This document shows positions 43,097 to 53,176 of a stretch of DNA of 58,000 nt, in pieces. Within the stretch, counting starts at the first letter, position 1, and each line of letters starts with the position of its first letter. This DNA is from Diphasiastrum complanatum. Lineage: Eukaryota; Streptophyta; Lycopodiopsida; Lycopodiales; Lycopodiaceae. Below the pieces are notes generated by a model that had not been told where the DNA came from, did no database searches, and worked only from the letters and a program-made list of their open reading frames with translations. The stretch spans positions 22,198,657-22,256,656 of the forward strand of contig CM055094.1 of assembly GCA_029204225.1 (NCBI GenBank). Reading direction: 5' to 3'. Position numbers and translations under genes: made by a program.

Positions 43097-45255
43097 AAAA
43101 GCGTTGGAGACATCAAGTTGATAAAATTTTCACTTAAAAAATAAGGCAAGAGAGATTATGATTCTTATTGTCACCATCTTTGCTACAGGAGCAAAGGTTT
43201 TTTCATAGTCAAGGCCATATATTTGTGCAAAGCCTGTAGCACATAATCTTGCCTTGTACTTGTTGATGGAGCCATCATGATTGTACTTGATCTTGAACAC
43301 CCACTTGCATCCAATGATATGCATGTTAGGTGGTGGATCCACCAGCTCCCATGTGTGGTTGGTGATCAAGACATCATATTTAATCTTCATGGCCTCATAC
43401 CACTCCTTGGTATTGAGGGCTTCTTGGCTCCTCGTGAGAAATAAAATAAGCATAAGTGGAATCAAGATCCACTTGTTTTCCTTTGTCAACATAAGTGAGC
43501 CTCTTAGGCTCAAATCTCTCCCTCATGGAGCTTCTAGGAGTGAAAATCCGAGCTTCCATCTTCAAATCTCGACTCCTCCATATGTTGATTGTCTTCAATA
43601 ACAAAAGGTGATAGATTTTGAGGTTGCTTGATCTCGGCCCCTCCAAGATTAAACTTTTCTTCTTCATGAAAAACTACATCTCTACTATCAATTACTTTAG
43701 AAGTAGAGAGCATGTAGATTTGATATGCTTTCTTGTTGGATGAATATCCAACCATTACTCCTTTTCTTGCACAAGGATCATCCTTCTTTCTCGTTTCCAA
43801 GGGAATATGGACAAAGCAAATGCATCCAAATACTCTAAGGTGATCAACCTTAGGTTTCTTCAAATAAAGCGCTTCGTATGGTGACTTTCCTCCAAGAGCA
43901 ACATGAGGGAGTCGATTGCAAAGATAGTTTGAACAATTGATGGCCTCACCCCAAAAGTCTTTTGGCAAGGATGCCTCAATTCTAATGGTTTTGGCACATT
44001 CACACAAGGTTCTATTCTTTCTTTCAGCCACCCCATTTTGAGATGGTGTATATGCACAAGAAAATTCCCTTTTAATGCCTTCAAGCTCACAATAATCATG
44101 AAATTTATTGGAAGTGTACTCACCACCTCCATCACTTCTAAGAATGTTGATTTTGTATGAAAATTGCTTTTCAACTAGAGCTTTGAACTTTAGGAAATAG
44201 TCAAACACCATAGAATTTGAAGCTAGAAGATATAACCAAGTAAATCTTGTGAAATCATCAATGAAAGTTACAAAGCAAGTAGCACCACCCTTGCTCTTTG
44301 AGGATGAGAAGTGCACATCCGAGTGTATGAGCTCCAATGGATGTGTAGTCTTGATAGATGACTTTGAAAAAGGCTTCTTATGAGACTTAGATATGACACA
44401 AGCCTCACATGGCTTGAAATTCTTGGAGATAAGATTAGGCAGGCTAATAGCTTTGGCTTTCTTGACCATGGACACCATAGAACTATAGCTAGGATGTCCC
44501 AACCTTCTATGCCATAGTTCCTCCAAAGACATATGAGAAGCAAAAGCACCATCACAAGAGTTAGCATACTCTTTGGGATCAAGCTTGTAGATTCCACCAT
44601 ATCTAGACCCAAATGCAAGGATCTCATCATGCTTCTTGATTGTACATGTATCAACATTGAAATTCACATCTAGTCCACTATCAAACAATTGCCCAACACT
44701 AACAAGATTTTTTGTTAACTTAGGAACAAAAAGTACTTTAGACAGAGAAAGAACTTTTGATGAAGAAAGCTTTAAGGGAATGGTCCCTATGCCTTCAATA
44801 GCACACTCATGATCATTTGTTGTGTAGATGGACTTCTTGGCTCCTTCATAAGGTGACATGGATGAAAAAGAATGCTTGGAGCTATACATATGTGAGGAAG
44901 CTCCACTGTCGATATACCACGAACCATCCTTCTTGAAAGGTGATGAAGAAAAACTCAAGACCATAAGAGATCCCTCTCCATCACTTGCAAGAGCATCTTC
45001 CTCCTCTTCATTGGAAATGTTGGCTTGCTTGAATTGACTCTTTTTCTTGAAGCAATTGGTGGCATAATGCCCCTTCTTGCCACAAAAGAAATACTTGATG
45101 TTTTTTTTTCTTCTTCTTGGATGTGAAAGCTTGAGAGGACTCATCCTCTTCTCCTTTCTCCTTGGAAATAAGATTGTTCTTGCTTGAAGAGGGTTGGTGT
45201 TGATTCTTACTTCTTGTCTTGTGCTTGTCTTTGGTAAAGAGAGTTTTACCATCAA
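43097..45255 (-). pseudogene. Element E protease, integrase and RT N-terminal part
   Basis: A 573-codon open stretch (45255-43534) holds zinc knuckle F-F-C-G-K-K-G-H-Y-A-T-N-C, protease Y-I-D-S-G-A-S-S-H-M and L-W-H-R-R-L-G-H with C-E-A-C. The full integrase core follows: H-S-D-V-H, R-S-D-G-G-G-E-Y, V-A-E-R-K-N-R-T-L. A frame change near 43540 and another near 43420 separate the RT start (C-K-W-V-F-K-I-K, F-A-P-V-A-K-M), which stops near 43130 just before the D-V-S-N-A-F box. The integrase looks intact while RT is broken. Confidence 0.9.
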
Positions 45256-45845
45256 TGTTGAGAGACAGTCTCTCCATTTTCAAGAGTTTATACTCTTGTC
45301 TTGATTCTTCATAAATGAGCACACTTTGGAGTGCTTCCAAACTTGGTAGCTCCTCCTTAATGGCATAATTCTGAACAAGGTTGTCATATTCCTCCTTTAA
45401 CCCATTAAGTATGACTTGAACAAGTTCATTTTGGTTGATGGAGTCTCCTATGCATGACAATTCTCTATGGAGGTCTTTAACTCTCATTACATAAGCTGAA
45501 GCACATTCATCACTTCTCTGTACACTTTGAAAAATTTGGTTTCTTAGTATTCTTTGCCTCATAGATGGACTTGAGAGTATCCCAAGCATCTTTGGCATTA
45601 GTACAAGCACCAATTTCTCTTAAGATGTCATTTCAGACATTCATTTTAATATAATGCAGAGCCATCCTAGCTCTCTTTTTGTACTTTGGAATTTCTTGAG
45701 GAATTGGTTCTTCTTCAATTCCAAGTACAATATCCATCACATCTTGTAGAATTAAGATAGATCCCATCCTAACCTTCCAAATTGAGTAATTGGAGGTTGA
45801 CAATCTTTCACTTGCTTCTAATAGAAAGACACCCATTGAAGTCAT
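45008..45845 (-). pseudogene. Element E gag
   Basis: ATG at 45843-45845 opens M-T-S-M-G-V-F-L-L; the 23 codons upstream in the same frame are not needed. A TGA after K-M-N-V (45633-45635) and a frameshift near 45550 break it. The next frame runs R-N-Q-I-F-Q-S, R-V-K-D-L-H-R-E-L to the lysine-rich tract near 45110, where an A-run frameshift moves the sense into the zinc-knuckle frame of the neighbouring feature. The sequence is very close to the gag of element D, so they are sister families. Confidence 0.9.
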
Positions 45846-46591
45846 AAAGAATGATGGAAATAAAAAAAGACGGATGAAAAAATTGCTTATCTTCTCACTA
45901 TAGGAACCAATCAAGGGTAAAAAACCAAATCCTATGTAAGACTAAGCAAAAAATTGTGAGATAGATCTCACTAGCTTGACAATCTCTCTAAAACAAGATT
46001 TGAATCATAAAAAAAGATGAAGTATGACAAAAAGTTATGATTCTCTGAATTTCACACGTGTGAAATACTCCAAAAATGTCAAATTGACTCAAATACAATC
46101 TATTTGTATGAAACAATTTGCCTAGAACCTATAAATTTTTGTCTAAATCACATATAGATGAGATTGGTCAGCTTCTGGATGATTTTTGTGATCATTCAAG
46201 CAATAAATGACATGTACTCACAATTTGCCACAGGCCTAAGCGCCCTACCTATGACTCTTCAAAAGATTATAGCTTTTGATTGGCTTATTTAACTGTCATG
46301 ATTCAAATTGCATCAGATTCTACACATTTCTAACTTTCTAGTGGGCCAATTTGCATGAAATTTGGATCTAAGGTGAGAGAGAACCACCAAACTAAAAATG
46401 GGCGGATTTCACACGTGCTAGCACCTGAAATTCCGTACAGTACCTGATCTGGACAATTCAAAGTGGTTTGAAGCTCTAAATCACCAGAAAACTGCAAACT
46501 AGCTAGAAACTAGAATCTAGACAATTCCTAGCTTGAAATCTGATCAAATTCGCAAACTTTTTGATTAGATTTGCTTGTAAATCTTAGGTAG
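45846..46591 (-). other. Leader of element E
   Basis: No protein recognised. Contains CACACGTGTG at 46053-46062 and CACACGTG followed by CCGTACAGTA near 46411-46443, as in element D's leader. Confidence 0.7.
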
Positions 46592-46603
46592 GCTCTGATA
46601 CCA
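46592..46603 (-). other. Primer-binding site of element E
   Basis: Minus strand TGGTATCAGAGC, abutting the LTR at 46604. Confidence 0.95.
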
Positions 46604-47215
46604 TGTTGAATTCACACGTGTGGGACGCCCTACACATGTACTTTTGATCTCCTAAGCCCAATAATGTCATAAAGATCAGACTAGCATTGATTTTCAATAG
46701 GAAAGCTGATCTTACAAGAAATATTATTGTGTTACAAGCAAGATCTGTCAACAAAACATGAAACTAAGTGCAATAAATGCCTCAACTGGCTAGAGAGAGA
46801 AAATGAAAGTAAAAACTCGAGTAGAGAGAGACGGTGCAAAGAGCTTAGTCTCCAAATTTGCATTACACACAAATTTCATCATCTTCTCAATGAGAGTACA
46901 TCACATATATATAGATCCATGGACTCTCCTCCTACTTTGAGTTGAATTGGAGTTATGAATCCACCTCTCAAGCTATCTAGACTTATTCAAGCCACCTCAA
47001 TATGTCGAATTGTGCCACCTAGTCTTTTCATGCATTAAATGTGGCATGCAAAGTACAAATGGCAATTCCTATGGTAGCTCAAGTTTCTACTTCTACCTAA
47101 CTTGAATATTTTATTCTAAGATGGGTCTTTACTAAGCCAAAAGAGCTCAATTTATCTTTGGCATTTTTAGGACCCCTACTTACAACATTAGATATATTTT
47201 TCCAATATTTTGACA
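46604..47215 (-). repeat. Shared internal LTR of element E
   Basis: 612 bp, matching the split 3' LTR. It has a PBS on one side (46592-46603) and a polypurine tract plus RNase H coding on the other (47216 on). It therefore serves as 3' LTR for one unit and 5' LTR for the next. CACACGTGTG lies at 46613-46622. Confidence 0.95.
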
Positions 47216-47662
47216 CTCCTCCTGAATATGTATCTAATGTGGATCAAGCATCGATCTTGAGATAAGACCAAGATTAGATCTATGCTTTGAGAAGGCACTT
47301 TTGCAAAGTGGATTTGTGAGAAGATCAGCAATACATGAAGATGTGTCGATGTGTTCCAAGTTGATTTCACCTCCAATGAGCTTTTCCCTTACAAAATGGT
47401 GTGCCACTTCTATATGCTTGCTTCTTGCATGAAAAATAGGATTGTTTGCAAGAGCTTGTGCCGATATGTTGTCACATTTGATCAAGGGAAGATCATCCTC
47501 TTTGATGCACTTTAGCTCCATGATTAACCTCTTGATCCAAAGCACCTCTTTAGTTGTTGTAGTGAGTGCTTTGTACTCAACCTCACAAGAAGATAGAGAT
47601 ATGGTATCTTGCTTCTTTGAAAGCCAAGACACAAGATTGCCTCCAAGAAAGATAGTATATGC
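47216..47662 (-). pseudogene. Truncated RNase H of the upstream tandem unit
   Basis: It encodes A-Y-T-I-F-L-G-G, W-L-S-K-K-Q-D-T-I-S-L-S-S, C-D-N-I-S-A-Q-A-L-A-N-N-P, A-R-S-K-H-I-E-V-A-H-H-F and I-A-D-L-L-T-N-P-L. It is nearly identical to element E's own RNase H but without that copy's deletion. It is cut inside the Ala-Tyr codons at about 47662. The rest of this unit is absent. Confidence 0.92.
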
Positions 47663-48657
47663 ATATTAGAATGATCATTAGCTCATGCTTTCATCCATCA
47701 ATCCACAAAATCACACATTTGCAAAATAGGTGTTAGAAATCTATTTGGAGTGATCATTAAGATCCATTAGGTAGGATTTCCTTACATCGCACCCCTCCCT
47801 TGAGAAGATAAGCCTCAAGAGGAGAAGATATAGAGCTCAAGATACCTAGATATACCAAAAAGCCAAGATCCAAGAAGAGGATCCAAGCAGAACCAAAAAT
47901 CCAAAAAGAGCCAAGAAGATAGTCAAGAACCTCACCCCTCATCTAAGCCGTTCCACTTCTAGATCCATCACCAAGCTTGACACCGTTGGAAGGCTTAGAT
48001 CCCATTTAGATCCATAACTTAGCCCGCTCTCCATTGGATTGAATCCCGCTACTACATCGATACTCACCCGGTTGGAGATCCCCCAACTTTGCCCAAAAGT
48101 TGAAATTCATAGGTGAAAGACCATACAGAGACAAAAAAATTCTATCTTATGGAGGAGTGGTGTTGGAAAACCTTGATGGCCAAAGATTTGATACTTCAAT
48201 GAATGGCAACCAATTACGCAAGTTTTAATAGTCTGATTCTCCTACCTGATTGTTAATTTGTACTTTTTATTTTTATTTAATTTTGCAAATTTGTTCTTTT
48301 AGATTAATTATTTTTTTTTTGAAAAAAGACAATAAAAATGCAAAAAAATTGAAAAAATTGAAAAATAGAAAAGATGAGCAAAGGTCAGAAAAGTCATCAG
48401 ATCACAAAAAGATGAAGGAAAATATTTTCATGAATGATTTTTTTGAGAAAAAATGACTCAAAAATCACTATCATGGCTAGATTTTGATTCAAACAATCAT
48501 ATTAACTCTTTTCGAGCTCTTAGATAATAAATCCTGTTCAAATCTTGGGATCGAAAAATTCGATTTGAGTCAATTCGACTTGACTCTGGAGTTTGATCTT
48601 CTGACTATATATTTTTTGTAGTAAAGTATATATAGATTTTAGGATGCTCATTATTGA
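47663..48657. other. Probable continuation of host LTR-like DNA, no gene seen
   Basis: Sequence from 47667 (TAGAATGATCATTAGC) reads as a plausible continuation of 36431-36440 once element E is removed. It has direct phrases such as AGCCAAGATCCAAGAAG and an AT-rich tract at 48250-48460. No coding region is recognised. Confidence 0.4.
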
Positions 48658-49127
48658 ATGGATTTGGTCCTAAACATTAAAATCATATTGCAATTGATTT
48701 CCAAAGAGCATTACAGGCGTACGCGCAAGAGTACCAATCCTTGCCAGAGCCCACGGTTAGGTAGTCAGCTTTATTTGCAAAAGAGCTTGCTTGTCTTGCA
48801 TCTATATGATGCAAATGAGATGATTGTTTGTCGACATTAACTTTTGATCCAAATAACCCAATGGCATCCGAGCATGTTCAAGATCAACTTCCATTGGCTA
48901 GATTGTACTATCCTGTGACAATGTTCAAAGGCTCTTGGAAAACGTTACCTGGATGGCATCTAAATGGTTATCAGGTGCACAAATGTTTCTTTCCACATGA
49001 CATAAATTTTAATGAGCCACGCCTGGAATTCATGGAAAAGGCTCAACACCATTTGATCAAGGTCCAAAGGCACTTTAATTACGTCAACACTTGTGGTGTA
49101 ATAGAAACCATATTTGCCTTACTATGA
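48658..49127 (+). CDS. Unidentified open segments, possible exon or pseudogene, crossing a duplication border
   Basis: Frame one (48658-48840, ATG start, 60 codons) ends D-A-N-E-M-I-V-C-R-H. An overlapping frame (48828-49127; first ATG at 48861) carries M-A-S-E-H-V-Q-D-Q-L-P-L-A-R, a Trp/Gly/Pro-rich middle and V-Q-R-H-F-N-Y-V-N-T-C-G-V. It ends in TGA at 49125-49127. The last ~20 codons lie inside the 3.2 kb duplication and are also at 19727-19786, but the rest is unique. Continuity across the border suggests this side is the original arrangement. Protein family not recognised. Confidence 0.35.
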
Positions 49128-49951
49128 CGAGCTCTGTTATTATTGTGAGGTTATGTGTCAACAATGATTTTTAAACAGCGAATTCTCTTCCTAATTAAAC
49201 ATAAACAAAATATTTGCATTTCGTATCCTTGGTGCTTGTTGTAGCAACTACACACTCACTCATTGAGTGATTTGATTGATTGATTCTTGATCTTTTTTGC
49301 TGTTGAATGGAATGAGTGATCTTATCCTATTTCTATTCTCCAACGTTTTTCTTGCAACACGGCCCCGCATTTGTTTGTTTTATGCTTTCGGTGCTCATAA
49401 AATATGCTAATGATAACCATGCAAAAGAAAACCTGCAGGCTTCAACTATAACAAACCAACCTAAAATAAGATGTTAAGATGATTCTTAAACATTGAATTC
49501 CCTTCCTAATTAAACATAAACAAAACATTTGCATTTTGTACCCATGGTGCTTCTTGTAGCAACAACAACAGATTTATATTCACATAATGGATACTTTGTG
49601 CTATTTTGCTCACTTTTTGAACAAATTAAAAAACAGAATAGGAATCTATTTTTTTTAAATACATTTGTTCATTTTCCACCCTACGCGTCATGCGCAAGCC
49701 GCAGGTTGCCATGTGGTGGCGTCAAATTGGTCAAAAAAAAAGTCAAACTACTGCTCATTAAGTTCCAAAATGTACATGCAAAAAAAAGTTAACTATTCAT
49801 TACGCACTGTGGAAGGCATCGGGCACAGGCCACTCTGCCCAGTTCGGCTTTTCAAAAAAATTTAGGATCGACCCCTCTGGGCCTCGCCTAAAAAATCCTG
49901 GAAATCCTTTCGGGCAAAATGCCCCTTCCATAGTACTTGTATGTCCCGCAG

Positions 49952-51003
49952 CTAAGACATCAACTCATTGGGCTCTTGCCTGGAGACAGCAAACTGTACA
50001 GGTTTGCCAACACCCTCTATTTGGCATTCCTCCCCATTGGCTTGAGTGACCTTGTCCCCATCATAGATTCGTGAGAATTTCTCAAACCAATTGCGTTTCC
50101 CAGTCATATGCCTTGTGGTGCCTGAATCTATGAACCATTTGGCACCATCATCAACCTGGGATGCCAATGCCGATGAGAAGACATTGTCTCATCATCTTCC
50201 CCATCATCTTTGGCAATGTTGCCTTGTTGTTTCAACCTTTCTGTCTTTATGTCCGCTTTCTTCTTTTAACACTCGCGTGCCCAATGACCCGGTTTGTGGC
50301 AATAGCAACATTTGTCTTTTTTCTTCTTTTTCTCCTTAGATGACGACTCTCCCTCGTCATCATCATCCTTGGATTTCTTAGGAATCCTTTTCCATCCTTT
50401 CTGCTTGCCTTTAGCAAGCAAGGCTTGATCCTCCTATGGAGTTTGCCTTGACTTCACCACTTTGCGGTGCTGCTCTTCCTGCAACAAGATTCCGTGAAAG
50501 TCTTCAAAAGTAGACAATCTCTCCCTCGAAGTTTTGCCGGTCACAAACATCTGTAGCCCTTCCGAGACACCGCTCATAGTAGTATGTACCAATTCAACGT
50601 CCCTAATTGGTTCTCCAATTGTCACAAGTTGATCTCTCAGCTCCTTTATCCTAGTGAAGAAAGATCCCACCGATTCGCCTTTGCCATCTTGACTGCGTTC
50701 AATCTCAACTTCAAGAACATGGCTCGAGCTGGATTGCAAGTTTGAAATTGCATTCTAAGAGCTTCCCAAGCTCCCCTAGCTGTCGTGGCATCACTTATAT
50801 GGGTGATCACATGGTCTTTCACTGAAAGATTGATCAAGGACAATGCTCTCTGCGCCTTTTTATCAAAGGCCCTCATGTCACCTAGAGTGGTATTTGGCTG
50901 GACTTCAATACCTGCTACGATTTCCCATAACTCTTTCTCCATCAAAATGCTCTTCATTTTGAATTTTCAGATGTTGTAGTTAGAAGCCCCCATCAAGTTT
51001 GCT
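49952..51003 (-). pseudogene. Decayed copia gag and protease start, copy 2
   Basis: Same order and the same disabling changes as 20608-21660: TGA before K-F-K-M-K-S-I-L, frameshift near 50670, TAG after R-Q-T-P, protease W-F-I-D-S-G-T-T-R-H-M-T and truncation at 49952. Copy-specific changes include base losses near the zinc knuckle (about 50253-50270) and several missense differences. It has no function of its own. Confidence 0.85.
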
Positions 51004-52236
51004 TGTATTGCCCAAAATTGCCTCATTGATGTTTGCCATTCCAAATTGCTTGAAACTTCACATGTAGGCTAAAAAGTCTATGTTAAAGCCAACCGTGATG
51101 TCAGAAATAAAAAATAATGACTTGCAATTTTTGGCTTACCAGGCCACCCGTCGCTCTTTCGCCAAATTGGAAGCCAAACTGGCGTCACCAACTCCCAACT
51201 ACGTGCCCAATGGAATGGTGAAATCCCATCTAGCGCTTCTGAACACTTTCTCCGTGACAATCACTCTGTTCAGGGTGCCCTTCGTTTGGAGGCTATAGCC
51301 TTTCGTTTGGCCAAAATAGGCTTAAGGAGGTGAAAATAAGGGCACTTTAAGTTTTTTAACTGTTTTTTCAATGTGAAGAAACTTCACCCTTCAGAAACTT
51401 GGGACCCAACAATTACTTCAGTTTGAAAATTTTTAATTAGGTTGCAATGCACTTTGCACTTCAGACCCCTTCAATGACATTTGAATTGGACCCACGCTGA
51501 TCCGATGGTTGTGGGGTAATCAACGACTTATGTCCACTTCGATCTCAACCCTTCATGAACTTGGAGTTCAATCCTCCGGTCTAGATTGTATTCGTGCACT
51601 GAGAGAAGTTTTTCAAGACGCTAGGCACTTCAATGCACTAGCTCCACTCTCTTGCTGCCCACGCGCGATCTGCACCTCCTCCACCTCAAGCTTTCTTTCA
51701 AAAGCTATGGCTATGGCAACCTGGCAGATTTCAATCCACCTCTCTACACAGTCATTGGCCGCCCATGGCCTCTTCACAGGTTCTTAATTGGAATAGGACA
51801 CCCACCATCATGCGTTTAAAGATCCAAAAGAGGTTCATAAACCGGAGAGATTCACCATTGTTTAGCTCAAAACCCTAGCTGAGTGAAAAACAACTATTCT
51901 TTGGACTTTATCTGATCTTTTTGAGAATTTCTTTGCGCAGCTACCTATCCCTCTGAGGTCGCCCAAACAAAGCAATCTTTTGCACCAAAATGCTCTTCAA
52001 ACGGTGCCCGATTGGATTCAAACCAATCGCAAACGCGAACCAACCCTCCGGAAGAATTTTGGGCTTCAATCTTTGCTTGCTTTCTAATTCAGCCGACAAT
52101 TCCCTGTCTTTGAATCCTTTTTACAGTTTCAAGCCGTTGCACGAATCTCCACAGACTCGATTTTGTGCTTCCTAGCCAACAAACCGTCGTGAACTTGCAG
52201 CTCTCTGTTCTTGTCCGGTGATTGTAGCCACCGAGG
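51004..52236 (-). other. Leader of family B element, copy 2
   Basis: Duplicate of 21661-22887; no protein family recognised on either strand. Confidence 0.6.
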
Positions 52237-52248
52237 GCTCTGATACCA
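52237..52248 (-). other. Primer-binding site, copy 2
   Basis: Minus strand TGGTATCAGAGC next to the hybrid LTR. Confidence 0.9.
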
Positions 52249-52521
52249 AGTTAAGAAAACAGTTAAAAAACCAGACCGGATCAATCACCATATAGCACGA
52301 CCTCAGCTATTTATAGTGGTCATTTGTGCCTCTATTACAGTTTCGGGCCTTAATTGGCTAATTTGGGCCTTCCAACCATTATTACAAGTTTGTTATTCAC
52401 AAATATAGCAAGGTTGTTCGAACCCCTTTATTAACTATCCTAATGACTAATTCTATTCTAAGTTAGCTCCATGGCCATGTTTGGTAATTCATTAATAAGC
52501 TCATGGGCTAATTATATGCAA
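52249..52521 (-). mobile_element. Hybrid LTR: U3 of LTR C fused to the U5 end of family B
   Basis: In minus orientation the first ~225 bp (52521-52295) equal LTR C (32840-32617), including its TATA box. The last ~45 bp (52294-52249) equal the family B LTR end next to the PBS. The junction falls at TAGCAC (plus strand), a short identity present in both parents (22952-22957 and 32617-32622). Confidence 0.85.
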
Positions 52522-52522
52522 T

Positions 52523-53176
52523 GTGAAAAATACAGATCCTAAGTGGATCTAAACTCCAAGATCATTGGCTTGAATGCTTGCACTCCAAACTACATAAGCT
52601 AGGAATTGGCAACACATTCTATGCTACCTAGAATGCAAAGAACTTGATCAAAAAGCATTTATCACAAATGGAAACTTCCATAAACATCAAGTGCGGCCCA
52701 AAATAGCATTATACAGTCCATAATACATCAGCCTATCACTTTTGGAAAGCACCTAAGATCATACACAATAGCTTGAAGACAATACACACAACAATGCTCT
52801 CAATGGAGGAAGAAACAATGACAATGATCTATTGATCTCAATGAAGCATACAAAAGGTTTCTCCAACCTGTTCTCCACGACTTCCCTACTATTTATGGAT
52901 GAGGAAGATGACTCTCTCTCCTCTCTCTAGAAGGTACTTGACCCTAGATATTCCCTATATAGGAAAAATAGCTAAAAATGGCTTATATGACCAAAATACA
53001 TCAAAATGGTCTCATTTTGAAGGGTATGAAGTTTGACACTTCATCATACTGAAAAAATACAGTAAATAAAAACATTGTGGCCTGGTTCACACGTGTGAAA
53101 CTCCAGAACCAAAACTATTTACAATTTTAGCCAATTTAGGCCTCAAACTAGCTAGGAAATGTTGACAATTTTCACA
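52523..53176 (-). repeat. 3' LTR of element F
   Basis: 654 bp; in minus orientation it starts TGTGAAAATTGTC and ends GTATTTTTCACA. It has a CTATATAGGG TATA-like box (about 52959-52968) and CACACGTGTG at 53098-53107. Confidence 0.93.

Larger units (their letters stand above)
36441..47662 (-). mobile_element. Element E: defective copia element in a shared-LTR tandem, split by element D
   Basis: Minus-strand order: RNase H tail of a truncated first unit (47662-47234), complete LTR (47215-46604), PBS, leader, degraded gag-pol (45845-42139), then a 3' LTR of 613 bp in two pieces (42120-41898 and 36830-36441) split by element D. One LTR serving two units is the usual product of unequal recombination between LTRs. 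CATAT flanks both outer ends (36436-36440, 47662-47666). Confidence 0.9.
49068..52293. repeat. 3.2 kb segmental duplication, copy 2
   Basis: It matches 19725-22947 with scattered differences (for example a 9-nt insert TTTCGTTTG-like near 51300 and two extra A in an A run near 49733). It carries the inverted ISG12-upstream module at 49254-49406 between 85-bp direct repeats (49164-49248 and 49479-49563). The right end joins, at TAGCAC, the U3 part of LTR C. Confidence 0.95.
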
